Assembly (NCBI RefSeq): GCF_002217395.1
Contig: NZ_MUHD01000034.1
Span: forward strand, 62,001 to 126,000
DNA length: 64,000 bases
Reading direction: 5' to 3'
DNA from: Flavobacterium plurextorum
GTDB taxonomy: Bacteria; Bacteroidota; Bacteroidia; Flavobacteriales; Flavobacteriaceae
Part shown: positions 9,183 to 16,398 of the stretch, in pieces
Position numbering within the stretch: the first letter of the stretch is position 1
Layout: the number at the start of each line of letters is the position of its first letter
Program-made: the position numbers and the translations under genes
Notes under the pieces: generated by a model
Database searches by the model: none
What the model was told of the DNA's origin: nothing
The model's input: the letters and a program-made list of their open reading frames with translations, nothing else

Positions 9183-9212
9183 AAAATAAAAAACCTCCCG
9201 ATGTGGGAGGTT
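9183..9212 (-). terminator. Attenuator terminator upstream of ilvA
   Basis: On the minus strand AACCTCCC, a 5-base loop, GGGAGGTT and then TTTTTATTTT form a classic intrinsic terminator. It stands between the Ile-rich leader ORF (9254-9313) and ilvA, so transcription must read through it to express ilvA. The 5' arm can alternatively pair with GCGAGGTGTT just after the leader stop codon. Confidence 0.8.
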
Positions 9213-9253
9213 CTTATAAATTATATTTTACATACTTATATAACACCTCGCCA

Positions 9254-9313
9254 TTATTGCTGAATTGCAATAATGCTGATAATAGCGATAATAATGTTGT
9301 TAAAGTTTGTCAT
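9254..9313 (-). CDS. ilvL: Isoleucine-rich leader peptide controlling ilvA
   Basis: A 19-residue ORF too short for normal gene calling: MTNFNNIIIAIISIIAIQQ, ending in TAA. Eight of 19 codons are isoleucine, in runs ATT ATT ATC, ATT ATC and ATT ATT. It starts about 17 bases after a predicted transcription start. Its last Ile codons form one arm of a perfect 8-bp hairpin (ATTATTGC/GCAATAAT, 9253-9274), followed by GCGAGGTGTT, which can pair with the 5' arm of the terminator at 9183-9212. This is the pause / antiterminator / terminator order of amino acid attenuators: stalled ribosomes at low Ile-tRNA would free the antiterminator and allow ilvA transcription. The symbol is by analogy; no homology search was possible. 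Confidence 0.85.
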   Translation of the reverse strand: MTNFNNIIIAIISIIAIQQ

Positions 9314-9333
9314 TTTTTGTACTAATTGAATAG

Positions 9334-9341
9334 CAAAAGTA
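9334..9341 (-). promoter_or_regulatory. -7 promoter element of the ilvL-ilvA transcript
   Basis: On the minus strand TACTTTTG, followed by C, matches TAnnTTTG exactly and places the start near 9330, so the leader peptide has a 5' UTR of about 17 bases. No clear -33 TTTG is seen in the preceding AT-rich stretch. Confidence 0.5.
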
Positions 9342-9346
9342 AATAA

Positions 9347-9886
9347 TTATTTTTTTACAGGAGGATATTGAGCTAAAATTTTGCCTACAAATTCTGCAAT
9401 TCGCTCATCTTTTTTATCGATGTTTCTAGTTAGAACACCAATTCCTTCACCTTGCCAGATCATTTCTTTCTTTTTTGCATCAATTAAGTCGATGTATAAA
9501 GTTCCTTCAGTTGAAGTAGAAACGGTAGTTTGGTTTCCGCCGTACATCATATAAGGATTCCATCCCCATCCCCATCCATAACCCCAGCCCGCGCTAAATT
9601 GATTTACATCAACCTGCTCTCTAGATTTGGTAAAAATATTTACCAGTAAGTCTGGATTATCACTTTTTGTAAATCCTTTTGCTTGCATTTGTTCATCGAT
9701 TGCGCGAAGAATACGTCTTTTATCCAAATCAGAAATTTCGACTTTATCAATTCCAGGTTTAAAGAAAGCATACGTTTTATAAGGCGCAAAATCGACATTT
9801 TTGTCGTAATCAGAATATACAGTAACACTGCTGCATGAACTTAAGATCAATAGCAGAAAAATCGGAACTAATTTGAATGTTTTCAT
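9347..9886 (-). CDS. DUF4136 lipoprotein
   Basis: 179 residues from the ATG at 9886; the longer frame to 9934 adds 16 residues before a perfectly good signal peptide, so the internal ATG is preferred. The lipobox is SSC (Cys18), followed by SSVTVYSDYDKNVDFAPYKT, which is typical of the DUF4136 family: a small domain with a mixed sheet found in many Bacteroidota and proteobacterial lipoproteins. A Gly/Trp-rich segment (GWGYGWGWGWNPYMMYGG) is in the middle, and the end LYIDLIDAKKKEMIWQGEG is the family signature. Function unknown; envelope location inferred. Confidence 0.82.
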   Translation of the reverse strand: MKTFKLVPIFLLLILSSCSSVTVYSDYDKNVDFAPYKTYAFFKPGIDKVEISDLDKRRILRAIDEQMQAKGFTKSDNPDLLVNIFTKSREQVDVNQFSAGWGYGWGWGWNPYMMYGGNQTTVSTSTEGTLYIDLIDAKKKEMIWQGEGIGVLTRNIDKKDERIAEFVGKILAQYPPVKK

Positions 9887-9920
9887 AGTTATAAAAAATT
9901 TAATGTTCTCTTTTGAATTT

Positions 9921-9962
9921 GTCAGGTTGAGCATCCCGAAACTTCGGGACGCTCAGGATGAC
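9921..9962. repeat. Imperfect inverted repeat, GTCAKSTTGAGC...GCTCAGGATGAC type
   Basis: A 42-base element with arms ending in GTCA and TGAC and an inner stem TCCCGAA/TTCGGGA. It resembles the widespread Bacteroidota intergenic string that begins TCATCCTGAGC. It lies between hutU and the DUF4136 gene, both on the minus strand, and could act as a terminator for hutU, though it has no T-tract. Confidence 0.5.
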
Positions 9963-9991
9963 ATTTATTTAGACAATAACTCTCTTTTTAA

Positions 9992-11968
9992 TTAAAGCAG
10001 ACTTTCGTCAACAATATTAGGTAAAGTTACTTTCAATAATGGTTCGGTTTGCATAGCTCTTTTTATGGCAAAAATTGCTTCATCATTTCGAGCCCAGCTT
10101 CGTCTTGAAATTCCGTTGTTAACATCCCAAAAAAGCATTGATGCTAAACGTTTTGAAGCCTCTTTAGAACCATCAAGAACCATACCAAAACCGCCGTTTA
10201 TAACCTCTCCCCAGCCAACTCCGCCGCCATTATGAATAGATACCCAAGTTGCTCCTCTAAAGCTGTCGCCAATTACATTATGAATCGCCATGTCAGCCGT
10301 GAAACGTGATCCGTCATAAATATTTGACGTTTCTCTATAAGGAGAATCTGTTCCAGAAACGTCGTGATGATCGCGTCCTAAAACAACAGCACCAATTTCA
10401 CCTTTTGCAATCGCTTGATTAAAAGCTTCGGCGATTTTAATTCTTCCTTCAGCATCAGCGTAAAGAATTCGAGCCTGAGAGCCTACTACAAGTTTATTTT
10501 CCTGTGCGCCTTTTATCCATTTGATGTTATCCTGCATTTGCTGCTGAATTTCACTTGGAGAAGTTTTTGCTAATTCTTCTAAAACCTGACTTGCAATTGC
10601 ATCTGTTTTTTGTAAATCTTCTGGTTTTCCAGAGGTGCAAACCCATCTAAAAGGACCAAATCCATAATCAAAACACATTGGTCCCATAATATCCTGAACG
10701 TAGCTTGGATATTTAAAATCGATATTGTTTTCGGCCATTACATCTGCGCCTGCGCGTGAAGCTTCTAATAAAAAAGCATTTCCGTAATCAAAAAAGTAAG
10801 TTCCTTTTGCCGTATGTTTATTAATCGCAGCAGCATGACGGCGTAATGTTTCCTGAACTTTCTCTTTGAATAAATCCGGATTTTCGGCCATCATTTTGTT
10901 TGCTTCTTCAAAAGAAATTCCAACTGGATAATAACCTCCAGCCCAAGGATTATGAAGTGAAGTTTGATCTGAACCTAAATCAATTTTGATGTTTTCCTGA
11001 TCAAAACGTTCCCAAACGTCAACCACATTTCCTAGATAAGCAATCGAAACAGTTTCTTTATTGGCTTTCGCCAAAGCTACTCTCGCAACTAATTCATCTG
11101 TAGAAGTTACAACTTCATTAATCCAACCTTGTTCGTGGCGGATTTTAGTAATTTTTGGATTTACTTCGGCACAAACTGTAATACAGCCAGCAATATTTCC
11201 TGCTTTTGGCTGTGCACCAGACATTCCGCCAAGACCAGAAGTTACAAATAGATTTCCTTCTGGATTTTGTTTTATTTTTCTAAAACCGTTTAAAACCGTA
11301 ATCGTAGTCCCATGTACAATTCCCTGCGGTCCAATGTACATATAACTTCCTGCAGTCATTTGTCCGTATTGCGAAACGCCTAAAGCATTCATTTTTTCCC
11401 AATCGTCAGGTTTAGAATAATTTGGAATAACCATTCCGTTTGTAACCACAACTCTTGGTGCTTCTTTATGCGAAGGAAATAATCCCATCGGGTGCCCTGA
11501 ATACATTGTTAAAGTCTGCTCATCTGTCATTTCAGACAAATATTGCATAGTCAATAAATACTGAGCCCAGTTTTGAAAAACAGCTCCATTTCCTCCATAC
11601 GTAATTAATTCGTGCGGATGCTGAGCAACGGCATAATCCAAATTGTTCTGAATCATGTGCATAATCGCTTTTGCCTGCAGTGATTTTCCTGGATATTCGT
11701 CAATTGGTCTTGCATACATTCTGTACTCAGGACGAAGACGATACATATAAATACGACCATATTTTTCTAATTCTTCTGAAAATTCAGGAATTAGTTCAGC
11801 ATGATGTTTTGGTTCAAAATAACGTAATGCATTTTTTAAAGCCAGTTTTTTTTCTTCTGCCGAAAGAATTTCTTTTCTCTTTGGAGCGTGATTAATAGCT
11901 GGATCATATGTTGCCTTTGGTGGTAATATCGAAGGAATTCCTTGTTGTATTTGTTCTTTGAAAGTCAT
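9992..11968 (-). CDS. hutU: Urocanate hydratase (urocanase)
   Basis: 658 residues, about 100 longer than the classical ~557-residue urocanases, as in the long Bacteroidota form. It shows the urocanase hallmarks: ITYGGNGAVFQNWAQ, MYSGHPMGLFPS, GLGGMSGAQPKAG for the NAD+-binding region, FGPFRWVCTSG with the conserved cysteine, and LGRDHHDVSGTDSPYRET near the end. The enzyme uses tightly bound NAD+ as an electrophile to convert urocanate to 4-imidazolone-5-propanoate, the second step of histidine breakdown. No hutH, hutI or hutG gene is adjacent, so the pathway is dispersed or encoded elsewhere. Confidence 0.95.
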   Translation of the reverse strand: MTFKEQIQQGIPSILPPKATYDPAINHAPKRKEILSAEEKKLALKNALRYFEPKHHAELIPEFSEELEKYGRIYMYRLRPEYRMYARPIDEYPGKSLQAKAIMHMIQNNLDYAVAQHPHELITYGGNGAVFQNWAQYLLTMQYLSEMTDEQTLTMYSGHPMGLFPSHKEAPRVVVTNGMVIPNYSKPDDWEKMNALGVSQYGQMTAGSYMYIGPQGIVHGTTITVLNGFRKIKQNPEGNLFVTSGLGGMSGAQPKAGNIAGCITVCAEVNPKITKIRHEQGWINEVVTSTDELVARVALAKANKETVSIAYLGNVVDVWERFDQENIKIDLGSDQTSLHNPWAGGYYPVGISFEEANKMMAENPDLFKEKVQETLRRHAAAINKHTAKGTYFFDYGNAFLLEASRAGADVMAENNIDFKYPSYVQDIMGPMCFDYGFGPFRWVCTSGKPEDLQKTDAIASQVLEELAKTSPSEIQQQMQDNIKWIKGAQENKLVVGSQARILYADAEGRIKIAEAFNQAIAKGEIGAVVLGRDHHDVSGTDSPYRETSNIYDGSRFTADMAIHNVIGDSFRGATWVSIHNGGGVGWGEVINGGFGMVLDGSKEASKRLASMLFWDVNNGISRRSWARNDEAIFAIKRAMQTEPLLKVTLPNIVDESLL

Positions 11969-11975
11969 TTTTTTA

Positions 11976-12011
11976 AGATTCTAAGGTGCTGAGATTCTAA
12001 GCTACTAAGAT
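11976..12011. repeat. Short direct repeats of GATTCTAAG
   Basis: Two copies of GATTCTAAG plus a degenerate third (CTACTAAGAT) lie just upstream of the hutU start. Strings of this type recur between Flavobacterium genes from my general knowledge. No hairpin. Confidence 0.4.
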
Positions 12012-12057
12012 ATTGTGGTTAGATTAACAACAGATTAATTTTTTGTTTTTTAAATTA

Positions 12058-12235
12058 TGCCGCCCCGCTGGGGCTTATATGTGACTGTCGATTTTGTTTC
12101 TATAAATATACCGCTCCTCTCGGAGCTTTGTGAAATGAAAAATTTACCAAATCCAAAAGCCTTGGAAAGGCGTAATATTTATAGAAAACAATGCGGTCAG
12201 TTGTTAAAAGCTCCATAGGAGCGAAATACCTGTCA
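12058..12235. repeat. Array of four hairpin repeats in two facing pairs
   Basis: Four units share one plan: a short GC-rich hairpin next to a tail of the type TTTCTATAAATAT. Unit 2 (12097-12126) is tail plus GCTCC-TCTC-GGAGC; unit 3 (12159-12187) is its mirror, GCCTT-GGA-AAGGC plus the complementary tail. Unit 1 (GCCCC-GCT-GGGGC, 12062-12074) and unit 4 (GCTCC-ATA-GGAGC, 12210-12222) have degenerate tails. The stems differ between units but remain paired. Strings like these are dispersed in Bacteroidota genomes; I do not know a named family. Confidence 0.7.
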
Positions 12236-12445
12236 ATGTAAATTCAATCTGAAATAATTATCTCATTTTCAAATTGACTCATCGGCACATTAACAGATTT
12301 TCTAATTAGAAAAACTAGGGATAACGGATATCCGACCTATGATAAGACTTGTGGATTTTAATCCTAAATTTTCGTGATTGGATATCCATTAATAATTTTA
12401 GATTTTAGATTGTTGAATTATCTAATTGACATATTTTTAAATTAA

Positions 12446-12631
12446 CTAATTTGCTTTTTTTCTGATTTCTCCAGTTCGTTTATCAAAACCATACGGACAG
12501 TGACGGCAGCCGCTTTTGCAGCAATAACCACGTTTTAAATGATGTTTTTCAGTAAAGCATTTATAACCTTCGGGTGTATAGTAAAAATCTTCACCTTCGA
12601 TTAATTTATTTTCATTACTTTGCTCTTTCAT
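12446..12631 (-). CDS. DUF5522 cysteine-rich mini-protein
   Basis: 61 residues. After a charged N-terminus comes the family pattern DFYYTPEGYKCFTEKHHLKR and GYCCKSGCRHCPYGF, with Cys25, 37, 38, 42 and 45. The C-x4-C-x2-C spacing and extra cysteines suggest a small zinc or iron-sulfur site; this is inferred from spacing only. The family is common in Bacteroidota and uncharacterised. The gene is isolated, divergent from the following plus-strand operon, and follows the repeat region. Confidence 0.75.
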   Translation of the reverse strand: MKEQSNENKLIEGEDFYYTPEGYKCFTEKHHLKRGYCCKSGCRHCPYGFDKRTGEIRKKAN

Positions 12632-12747
12632 AAATCTGCTTCGCGTTCAATTTTAATAAACATAAAAATCAAAAATAGGAATATTTGATTATGATTTTAA
12701 TGAAAATGAACAATTTTATAGCTACAAATTTATAAATTTTATAGCCA

Positions 12748-13083
12748 ATGTTTCTGATTGTTAGCAAATATTTAATTCCAAAAGGATATCGCGGAATGGC
12801 TGTATTTCCGTTTGTTTTGATGAAATATGATTTTGATAAAGCAAACGGCGTTTTTGTTAATCATGAAAAAATTCATTTAAGACAGCAGTTAGAACTTTTA
12901 ATAATTCCGTTTTTTATTTGGTATGTTTTCGAATTTCTATTTCGTTTAATTCAGTATAAAAACAAAGATCTGGCGTATCGAAATATTAGTTTTGAAAGAG
13001 AAGCTTACAGTAATGAAAAGAACTTAAATTATTTAAAAAACAGATCTTTTTTTCGGTTTTTAAATTATATCAAATTAAAATGA
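12748..13083 (+). CDS. Small membrane protein with HExxH motif, putative zincin-like
   Basis: 111 residues, function not known. The sequence contains HEKIH (His39, Glu40, His43), the HExxH zinc-protease signature, immediately followed by a hydrophobic segment of about 20 residues (50-66) and then SFEREAY (81-87), where Glu83 or Glu85 could serve as a third zinc ligand as in gluzincins. The protein is far smaller than known membrane peptidases, so it may be a minimal zincin or a degenerate relative. It overlaps the next gene by four bases (ATGA), which argues for co-translation with the PLP enzyme and the glucosaminidase that follow. Confidence 0.65.
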   Translation: MFLIVSKYLIPKGYRGMAVFPFVLMKYDFDKANGVFVNHEKIHLRQQLELLIIPFFIWYVFEFLFRLIQYKNKDLAYRNISFEREAYSNEKNLNYLKNRSFFRFLNYIKLK

Positions 13084-13988
13084 ATCCAGTTTTCAATCAA
13101 CCTATTAATATTAGTTTTCCAGATGATATCTCTTTGACTATAAAGCGAGAAGATTTAATTCATCCCTTTGTTTCAGGAAATAAATTTAGGAAGTTAAAAT
13201 ACAATTTACTTCAGGCGAAAGCCGAGAACCAAAGCACTTTATTGACTTTTGGCGGCGCATTTTCTAATCATATTGCTGCGGTGGCATATGCAGGAAAAGA
13301 GCAGGGTTTTAAAACTATTGGAATTATTCGAGGCGATGAGCTTGGGGATAAAATCGAAGACAATCCAACTTTGAAATTTGCTCAAGAAAACGGAATGCAG
13401 TTTATGTTTGTTTCGCGAGAAGATTATCGACTTAAGAGCGAAAATGCTTTTATTGAGAAGTTAAAAAACAAGTTTGGTAATTTTTATTTAGTCCCTGAAG
13501 GCGGTACAAATGAGCTGGCGGTAAAAGGCTGTAAAGAGATTTTAATTGATGAGGATAGGGCTTTTAATTATGTTTGCTGCGCAGTTGGAACTGGCGGAAC
13601 TATTTCGGGATTAATAAATAGTGCCTTGCCAAATCAGAAAATTTTAGGCTTTCCGGCATTAAAAGGTGACTTTTTAAAAGATGAAATTCGTATTTTTGCC
13701 AAACAAGATAACTGGAATTTGATTTCTGACTATCATTTTGGAGGTTATGGCAAGATAAATTTAGAATTAATAGAATTTATTAATGCATTTTTTGAAGAAA
13801 CAAAAGTGCCCTTAGATCCAATTTATACTGGAAAAATGGTTTTTGGCGTTATAGATTTAATAAGCAAAAAATATTTTCCTGCACATTCAAGAATTTTACT
13901 TATTCACACAGGTGGATTACAGGGAGTTGATGGAATGAATATGAAGTTGATGCAGAAAAAATTACCAATACTTAAAACGAATGATTAA
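13080..13988 (+). CDS. ACC deaminase / D-cysteine desulfhydrase family PLP enzyme
   Basis: 302 residues, fold-type II PLP enzyme. SGNKFRKLKYNL carries the PLP lysine (about Lys35), TFGGAFSNHIAAVAYAG is the substrate-loop motif of this family and GTGGTISG the phosphate-binding loop. Relatives split 1-aminocyclopropane-1-carboxylate or desulfurate D-cysteine; bacterial members without the ACC-specific residues usually act on D-cysteine, so the desulfhydrase role is more likely, but the sequence alone does not decide. Starts and stops overlap on both sides (4 bases upstream, 8 downstream) in a tight three-gene operon. Confidence 0.82.
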   Translation: MNPVFNQPINISFPDDISLTIKREDLIHPFVSGNKFRKLKYNLLQAKAENQSTLLTFGGAFSNHIAAVAYAGKEQGFKTIGIIRGDELGDKIEDNPTLKFAQENGMQFMFVSREDYRLKSENAFIEKLKNKFGNFYLVPEGGTNELAVKGCKEILIDEDRAFNYVCCAVGTGGTISGLINSALPNQKILGFPALKGDFLKDEIRIFAKQDNWNLISDYHFGGYGKINLELIEFINAFFEETKVPLDPIYTGKMVFGVIDLISKKYFPAHSRILLIHTGGLQGVDGMNMKLMQKKLPILKTND

Positions 13989-14883
13989 AAAAATTGTACT
14001 GTTATTTACGATATTGGTTTTGGCAAGCTGTTCTTCTAGTAAACCAGTTATTGCCACAACAAAGAAAGCAGCGGCGGTTCAGAAACCGCGAGTAGCGACG
14101 ACTAAAAAAACTACTCCAGCTAAACCGATAGGTAAAAATTATCCTTCTACAAATAATACAACTGAGGTTATTCATTCTACTTCGAAAACAGTTGTAACCA
14201 ATGATTTAATTAATAATTATGTTTTGCAGTATAAAGATATTGCAGTTGGAAACATGAAAACATACGGAATTCCGGCGAGTATAATTTTAGCGCAGGGAAT
14301 TTTAGAATCAGGCGCGGGAAGAGGCGATTTGGCACTGGAAGCCAATAATCATTTCGGAATTAAATGTCATAAAGATTGGCTGGGCGAAAGTGTTCGTCAC
14401 GACGATGATTCTGCTCAGGAATGTTTTAGAAAATATCCAGAAGCAGCAGAATCTTATAGGGATCATGCTTTGTTTTTGGTTGGAAAAAAGAGATATGAGA
14501 CGTTATTTACTTATGAAAAAGACGATTATAAATCTTGGGCAAAAGGCTTGAGAGCCGCGGGTTATGCAACAGATCCAAATTATCCAGATAAGCTGATTAG
14601 TTATATCGAGCGTTATAATCTGCATCAGTATGATTGTTTGGTTACAGGAAAAAATTATACGCCAATAAACAAAACCGCTCCAACAAGAAGTTCAACTTCT
14701 GTGGCAGTTTCAACTGTAAAGACAACTTCGAACTCAAATGATCCAAATTCGTACGAAGTTCAAAAAGGGGATACTTTGTATTCGATTTCAAAAAAATTCA
14801 ACTTATTGGTTGATGATTTAAAGCAAAAAAATAATTTAACAGATAACGCAATTTCGATAGGACAAAGGTTGAAAGTGAAATAA
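13981..14883 (+). CDS. Glucosaminidase-domain lipoprotein with LysM
   Basis: 300 residues. The lipobox ASC (Cys17) indicates a lipoprotein; a Lys/Thr/Ala-rich linker follows (to ~60). Residues ~70-215 are a mannosyl-glycoprotein endo-beta-N-acetylglucosaminidase (flagellar FlgJ-like) domain with the catalytic Glu in QGILESGAGRGDLA (about 108) and ANNHFGIKC. A C-terminal LysM (about 257-299, QKGDTLYSISKKF) would bind peptidoglycan. It probably trims peptidoglycan glycan strands in the periplasm during growth or division. It overlaps the PLP enzyme gene by 8 bases. Family call is secure, substrate bond not proven. Confidence 0.88.
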   Translation: MIKKIVLLFTILVLASCSSSKPVIATTKKAAAVQKPRVATTKKTTPAKPIGKNYPSTNNTTEVIHSTSKTVVTNDLINNYVLQYKDIAVGNMKTYGIPASIILAQGILESGAGRGDLALEANNHFGIKCHKDWLGESVRHDDDSAQECFRKYPEAAESYRDHALFLVGKKRYETLFTYEKDDYKSWAKGLRAAGYATDPNYPDKLISYIERYNLHQYDCLVTGKNYTPINKTAPTRSSTSVAVSTVKTTSNSNDPNSYEVQKGDTLYSISKKFNLLVDDLKQKNNLTDNAISIGQRLKVK

Positions 14884-14920
14884 TTATCAATTGATAATTG
14901 ACAATTAACAATTATCAAGA
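14882..14920. repeat. AT-rich palindromic repeat before hemL
   Basis: AATTATCAATTGATAATT is a perfect 18-base palindrome and is followed by two further partial copies of the CAATTATC string. It fills the 51-base gap between the glucosaminidase gene and hemL. It could be an operator or simply one of the recurrent AT-rich spacers of this genus. Confidence 0.4.
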
Positions 14921-14934
14921 AATCAAAAATAAGA

Positions 14935-16221
14935 ATGTTATATAAAAGAAGTAGTCAGCTTTTTGCTGAAGCAGAAAAAGTAATTCCCGGAGGAGTAAAT
15001 TCGCCAGTAAGAGCGTTTAAAGCAGTTGGAGGAACTCCAATTTTTGTAAAAAGCGCCAAAGGTGCTTATTTGTATGATGAAGATGGAAACAAATTAATAG
15101 ATTATATTAACTCTTGGGGGCCAATGGTTTTGGGTCACGCTTATCAGCCTGTTGTTGATGCAGTGATCGAAAAGGCAAAATTGGGAACTTCATTTGGAAT
15201 GCCGACTGAGTTGGAAACAGAAATTGCAGCTTTGGCAGTTTCTATGGTTCCAAATATTGATAAAATTAGATTTGTAAATTCAGGTACAGAAGCTTGTATG
15301 AGCGCAATTCGTCTGGCTCGTGGATTTACGAAAAGAGATAAAATCATCAAATTTGCAGGTTGCTATCACGGACACTCTGATTCGTTTTTGATTCAGGCTG
15401 GAAGTGGAGCGGTGACTTTTGGTTCGCCAAACAGTCCAGGCGTTACAGAAGGTACTGCAAAAGATACTTTGTTAGCAAAATACAATGACTTAGAGAATGT
15501 AAAAACTTTAATCGAGGCTAATAAAGGAGAAATTGCGGCAATTATTATTGAAGCAGTTGCAGGAAATATGGGCTGTATTCCGCCTTCAAAAGGTTTCTTG
15601 GAAGGTTTAAGAGAATTGTGTACAGCAAACGGAATTTTACTAATTTTTGATGAGGTTATGACGGGTTTCCGTTTGGCTCGCGGCGGTGTTCAGGAATTAT
15701 ACAATATCAATGCTGATATCGTAACTTTCGGAAAAGTAATTGGCGGTGGATTACCAGTTGGTGCTTTTGCTGCACGCGAAGAAATTATGAATTATTTAGC
15801 GCCTCTTGGACCAGTTTATCAAGCGGGAACATTATCTGGAAATCCGTTAGCAATGGCTGCTGGATATGCAATGTTGAAAGCTTTAGATAATGATCGTGAA
15901 ATTTTTACTCGTTTAGAAGAAAAAACTGCTTATTTAGAAGCTGGAATAGACAGGGTTTTAAAAGCAAATAATGTTGTTTTTACGATCAATAGAGTAGGTT
16001 CGATGATCTCTGTTCATTTTGATGCAAATCCTGTTGTAGATTTTCAAACTGCAGCAAAAGGAGATAACGAAACGTTTAAAAAATTCTTTCATGGTTTATT
16101 GCAGGAAGGCATTTATATCGCGCCGTCTGCCTATGAAACATGGTTTATAACAGATGCTTTGACGTATGAAGATTTAGATTTTACAATTAGTGCAATCGAT
16201 AAAGTTTCGAAAACATTTTAA
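14935..16221 (+). CDS. hemL: Glutamate-1-semialdehyde 2,1-aminomutase
   Basis: 428 residues, the usual length. Conserved stretches include VIPGGVNSPVRAFKAVGG at the N-terminus, RFVNSGTEACMSAIRLARG, and the PLP lysine in TFGKVIGGGLPVGAF (about Lys267, equivalent to Lys265 of E. coli). It moves the amino group of glutamate-1-semialdehyde to give 5-aminolevulinate, the last step of the C5 route to haem. It has no other hem genes beside it. A strong terminator follows, so it is the end of its transcription unit. The truncated haemoglobin and cytochromes would be consumers of the haem. Confidence 0.96.
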   Translation: MLYKRSSQLFAEAEKVIPGGVNSPVRAFKAVGGTPIFVKSAKGAYLYDEDGNKLIDYINSWGPMVLGHAYQPVVDAVIEKAKLGTSFGMPTELETEIAALAVSMVPNIDKIRFVNSGTEACMSAIRLARGFTKRDKIIKFAGCYHGHSDSFLIQAGSGAVTFGSPNSPGVTEGTAKDTLLAKYNDLENVKTLIEANKGEIAAIIIEAVAGNMGCIPPSKGFLEGLRELCTANGILLIFDEVMTGFRLARGGVQELYNINADIVTFGKVIGGGLPVGAFAAREEIMNYLAPLGPVYQAGTLSGNPLAMAAGYAMLKALDNDREIFTRLEEKTAYLEAGIDRVLKANNVVFTINRVGSMISVHFDANPVVDFQTAAKGDNETFKKFFHGLLQEGIYIAPSAYETWFITDALTYEDLDFTISAIDKVSKTF

Positions 16222-16242
16222 TTTACAGCATTTATTTAATGA

Positions 16243-16280
16243 AAAGGTTTGGCTTTTTGAAAAAGTCAAACCTTTTTTTA
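16243..16280 (+). terminator. Terminator of hemL
   Basis: AAAGGTTTGGCTTTTT, a short loop, AAAAAGTCAAACCTTT and a T-run form a long stem ~20 bases after the hemL stop. Confidence 0.85.
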
Positions 16281-16337
16281 TTGCCTTAAACTTTAATTTA
16301 TATTTAGTTAATAAAAAGTTAATGAAGGCTAAATTAC

Positions 16338-16367
16338 TTGTATAATTGCAATCAAAAATTATTTTTG
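16338..16367 (+). promoter_or_regulatory. Promoter of the zinc metalloprotease gene
   Basis: TTG (16338), 19 bases, TATTTTTG (16360-16367): a full match to the Bacteroidota -33/-7 consensus with optimal spacing. The start would be near 16371, giving a short 5' UTR of about 28 bases. Confidence 0.7.
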
Positions 16368-16398
16368 TTTAACAAATAACCATTAAAACCTATAATAA

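Larger units (their letters stand above)
11969..12445. other. 477-base intergenic region made of repeats
   Basis: No credible gene. After a run of near-copies of GATTCTAAG (11976-12011) comes an array of facing hairpin repeats (12058-12235), then AT-rich sequence with two GGATATCC strings (12327 and 12380 areas). Both flanking genes are on the minus strand, so this region holds the hutU promoter, which I could not place. Confidence 0.6.

Noticed and set aside
12320..12400. Two GGATATCC strings as a possible operator pair
   Set aside because: They lie in repeat-derived sequence far from the starts of both neighbours and have no further symmetry.
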